Positions 61,120 through 64,000 of a stretch of DNA of 64,000 nt are shown one piece after another (within the stretch, counting starts at the first letter, position 1; each line of letters opens with the position of its first letter). The stretch lies in NCBI RefSeq assembly GCF_035083965.1, contig NC_089727.1:16010769-16074768 (forward strand), read 5' to 3'. The stretch comes from Branchiostoma lanceolatum. Its lineage: Eukaryota > Chordata > Leptocardii > Amphioxiformes > Branchiostomatidae. The notes under the pieces were generated by a model that was not told where the DNA came from, searched no databases, and saw nothing but the letters and a program-made list of their open reading frames with translations. The translations under genes and the position numbers were made by a program.

Positions 61120-61700
61120 ATATATCAGGGGCGGACAATTACGTTTCTCCAGCAAAAAAGAACCTGGGCCCGATATGTTGAAAATCGGGAATCAGTTCCC
61201 TTCCCCCACCCCCACCCCCCTCCCCAGAAAATAAACACCATCACCGACCAGAAAGCTTTCAAAGGAAACTATATCAACCCTGATATCAACAGAACGTTGA
61301 GACTTAACGTCAAGCTGAAGCGTGAATTGAATGCCCTGATTGACAAGATTCATATATGATTCGCTGAATTTGTACAATATATACCTCTACAAACTGGTGA
61401 AATAAAAGCCCTTTCGCCCTCTCTCCGATCGACACTCGTGACTGCAAATATACTGCTCATTGACCCCAATGGATTAATCAGTAACTCATTATCATGTTCA
61501 GGGTTATGTCTGGGGTGACTGCTGGCAAGAATGCTTGAAATCCAAATAAGGACGGGCTGCCTACCTTTCTTAACGAAGGGCTACTCGTCGGCACGTATGA
61601 GACATACCCACCTATATCTTATGTGTAAACGTTCATCAGAAAAGAATGGGTATCATTACGAACTTAAAAGGAGGGAAAGGGAGTCTAATAGCCTTTTTGA
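61120..61700 (-). promoter_or_regulatory. Conserved upstream block of SULT copy B
   Basis: Counterpart of 54060-54640; the similarity ends near 61700 (AGTCTAATAGCCTTTTTGAG against AGTCCCATAGCCTTTCTGAG), marking the edge of the duplicated segment. Confidence 0.4.
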
Positions 61701-61840
61701 GCAAAGTTCACCCCCTCAGTTACCAAACTTTAGAAAAGTCCAACATAGGAGACCATCTCTGTTGACTGCATTGTTGTATAATTCCGCTAGATGACGCCGG
61801 CGCTTACGTTTAGCAGGTGACCCAGGGCTGCTAGCTGTTA

Positions 61841-62438
61841 CAAAGAATACATACGAATTTTACAGAATACATACGAATTTTACGGAATACATACGATCCA
61901 TTACTAGAAACATACGATCCGTACGGAATACATACGATCCATTACGCAGAAACATACGATCCGTACGGAATACATACGATCCATTACGCGGAATACATAC
62001 GATCCTTACTAATTTGCTGGCCATCACGCTAGCACCGAATCTAGCTTTGTGTGGTCCTCCTAGTTGGTCTAAGCCTACATCAGTCTTAATTTAGTGCAGC
62101 TTGAGATTTTTAGAGGTTAGCCAGATGGGATACGCCATTATTAAGCTCTTAAAAGGCAAGATATCGTACGAAGAACTGGTTATCCCGAGTCAGCCATCTT
62201 GAATTTGCCACCGGTGTCACGTGATCCAGGCACATTTCTCCAAATTAGTAAGGATCGTATGTATTCCGTAAGGGTCGTATGTATTCCGCATAATGAATCG
62301 CGTACGTATTCCGTACGGATCGTATGTTTCTGCGTAATGGATCGTATGTATTCCGTACGGATCGTATGTTTCTAGTAATGGATCGTATGTATTCCGTAAA
62401 ATTCGTATGTATTCCGTAAAATTCGTATGTATTCTTTG
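61841..62438. mobile_element. Inverted-repeat element built of GGAATACATACGATCC units
   Basis: The left arm (61841 to about 62016) is a chain of units such as GGAATACATACGATCC followed by ATTACG or GTACG; the right arm (about 62243-62438) is its complement in reverse order. CAAAGAATAC opens and GTATTCTTTG closes it. The core is about 225 bp. A CAGGG/CCCTG pair lies just outside and may be the true hAT-like terminus. Confidence 0.75.
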
Positions 62439-63650
62439 CCACCCCTGGTAGAAGAGCATGGGTTGTATGTAGTGTAAATGCGTAATTGTGTCTGGTGGAA
62501 GTAAATGAAGTAGAACAAGTTTGAATTCTGTGACGTCCTGAGATAAGTCAATCACGTTACGAATAGCAACTTGTTCCTTGCATGCACGTCTTACGCCAGT
62601 GGCAAAAATTATGGAAATAACAAACAAAAACAGACAAACAAACAAATAAACAAAATAGTACTATTCTGACTTTACTGCATTTTATTCATATAAACACTGC
62701 GTAACTGTCAAGACATATAGACGTAAGTTCCTTTTTTTGGCCAATAAGGTGTAAATAAGTCTGACGACCACTGTTGTTTACATCCTTTTCATTAGACTGT
62801 CATTAACTACCGTACATTTGGTCACATGACACATTTACTATTTCTTGTAGAGCTAATTTGATACATGTACCTTAACACTTTATCCGATGCCAAACTTTGA
62901 GGAGAACGTCAAATGAAAACAAATATTCTTGCCTGTAGTCTATAATAGTCTAGAAAACAAATATGACAGACCCCCCATGAGAGTGTCGCTATAATTCATG
63001 ATATATGTCATACAATATACATGTATATCATTTTAGGACTAAAAGCAGTAGAGCACGACGACAGAATGGGATCGGATGTAACGTTAGTAATCAGGAAAGA
63101 CAACCAAAGGGTGCAGATGTTTTAAAATATTGAAAGAGGACTACGGTAGACGGGAACCATGCACATCATGTGATGATCACGTCATGGGGGCGCCCCGTTG
63201 TAAGGGGGCGGGCTGTTAAAGATTGACAGGGTAATGGCAGCAAGCCAACATTTAACGACCTCAGTTATGCCATGGGGGTTTCTGTTGGTTTCGTGACCTG
63301 TTAAAATCCCCACCCTGTATCTGGCTCAAACCGGTTCAGACAAGACTCGTTGTTCTGCCTAAGTATCGTGATGGTCGTTTTCATTTCGGAGTTGTCTTGA
63401 GCAAGCTGTTGTAAGTTAAAACACTGATTGAAAACCTTCTTGGTTAGAACTAACGTTACTTGTCTAAGTCTCCCATTATTCAGAGAGCAAAAAAGTGACT
63501 TTACAACTTGCAGAGAATCGACCTTCAAGTGCTGTGACCTCAGATCAGGTGTTCATCTGGATTGACCACTGACTGTGCGGGACCTGACGATTTCTGCTGA
63601 CCAGGTTACGGTAAGTTATGAAACAAATCAAAGGAGCGAGTAGAAACAAG

Positions 63651-63741
63651 TGATCCCAACCGAGATTCGAACCCACGCCGAAACCGGCAGCTCAGATCAC
63701 AGGCACGCACGCCTTAACCACCAGGCTAGAAGGTCGCGACC
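63651..63741 (-). mobile_element. tRNA-like sequence (tRNA-derived SINE head or tRNA pseudogene)
   Basis: On the minus strand box A reads TAGCCTGGTGGTTAAGGC (63728-63711) and box B GGTTCGAATC (63673-63664), with spacing near that of a tRNA. The acceptor stem does not pair convincingly, so it is not called a functional tRNA. Confidence 0.5.
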
Positions 63742-64000
63742 AGTTAGACTGGTCAGTTGGAGGCGCTTGAACCCCACTGTTTTATCCTACGTATTACTAT
63801 TAGTGCCAAGGCTCACACCATTCCATCGTGTCAACACTGCGCAATTATTAATTGCGTATCATAACACAACCATAACATATCGAAAAGTATTAACGTTACC
63901 AATGCGCCAACATTAGCTTCGAACCCGAAGCCCTGTTTTCTCGAATGACAATTTGAATCTTGTACGTTTAGATTTCAGATTTCTGTTCGTTATCGTTTTT

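Larger units (their letters stand above)
61800..64000. other. Right-end interval without a supported gene
   Basis: Apart from the inverted-repeat element and the tRNA-like sequence I see no gene. A 75-codon minus-strand frame at 63301-63528 has heptad-like hydrophobics but no start context or homology I recognise. Confidence 0.5.

Noticed and set aside
61841-62438. CRISPR-like array
   Set aside because: Units are nearly contiguous without unique spacers, arms are mirrored, and the genome is animal.
62217-62645. 142-codon frame with repeated Arg-Asn-Thr-Tyr-Asp
   Set aside because: Translation of the AATACATACGATCC repeat arm.
63651-63741. A functional tRNA gene
   Set aside because: Box A and box B are good but the acceptor stem does not pair, so it is called a tRNA-derived repeat.

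Overview
The window looks like nuclear DNA of a cephalochordate (amphioxus, Branchiostoma-like). Genes are split by short introns with GT-AG junctions. The recognisable proteins are chordate or bilaterian single-copy types (an ELF/E74-type ETS factor, nocturnin, SUGT1, a FERD3L/Fer3 bHLH factor). The spaces between genes are packed with small inverted-repeat elements, SINE-like sequences and local tandem duplications. No prokaryotic, organellar or viral signature was seen. The species assignment is inference; no database search was possible.

Layout. 65-683 (+): last two coding exons of an ELF1/2/4-type ETS factor with a 2.5 kb 3' UTR. 3200-11540: repeats and no gene I can support. 12386-15480 (-): nocturnin, whose 5' end faces SUGT1. 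15804-21600 (+): a complete 12-exon SUGT1. 22853-23833 (-): a small BTB protein. 24369-25693 (+): a three-exon protein with a predicted mitochondrial presequence. 29451-32518 (-): a four-exon FERD3L-type bHLH factor. 33-39 kb: non-coding with one TIR element. 39.3-46.4 kb: a 2.5 kb unit present three times. 46536-50608 (+): a TRIM-type RING/B-box/coiled-coil protein ending in a Ran-binding domain. 51393-54004 (-) and 55534-60090 (-): two tandem cytosolic sulfotransferase genes. 61.7-64 kb: inverted-repeat and tRNA-derived repeats.

Main points. (1) The TRIM gene reads through eight phase-compatible exons from a canonical C3HC4 RING and B-box to a C-terminal RanBD1 domain; I know of no described TRIM class with that C terminus, so it is the best candidate for an undescribed system. 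(2) NOCT and SUGT1 are divergent, and the gap holds a perfect CRE palindrome, a CRE half-variant and a TATA-like box in the right order for NOCT. (3) ELF, NOCT and SUGT1 together resemble the preduplication version of the human 4q31/13q14 paralogous regions. (4) The 2.5 kb triplication and the sulfotransferase pair act as natural filled/empty-site comparisons, so several repeat insertions can be dated and their target duplications read directly. One SINE insertion duplicated a sulfotransferase splice donor.

Exon coordinates were derived by hand from splice consensus, phase and protein similarity, and should be good to the base where stated. UTR ends, promoters and repeat-family assignments are less certain.
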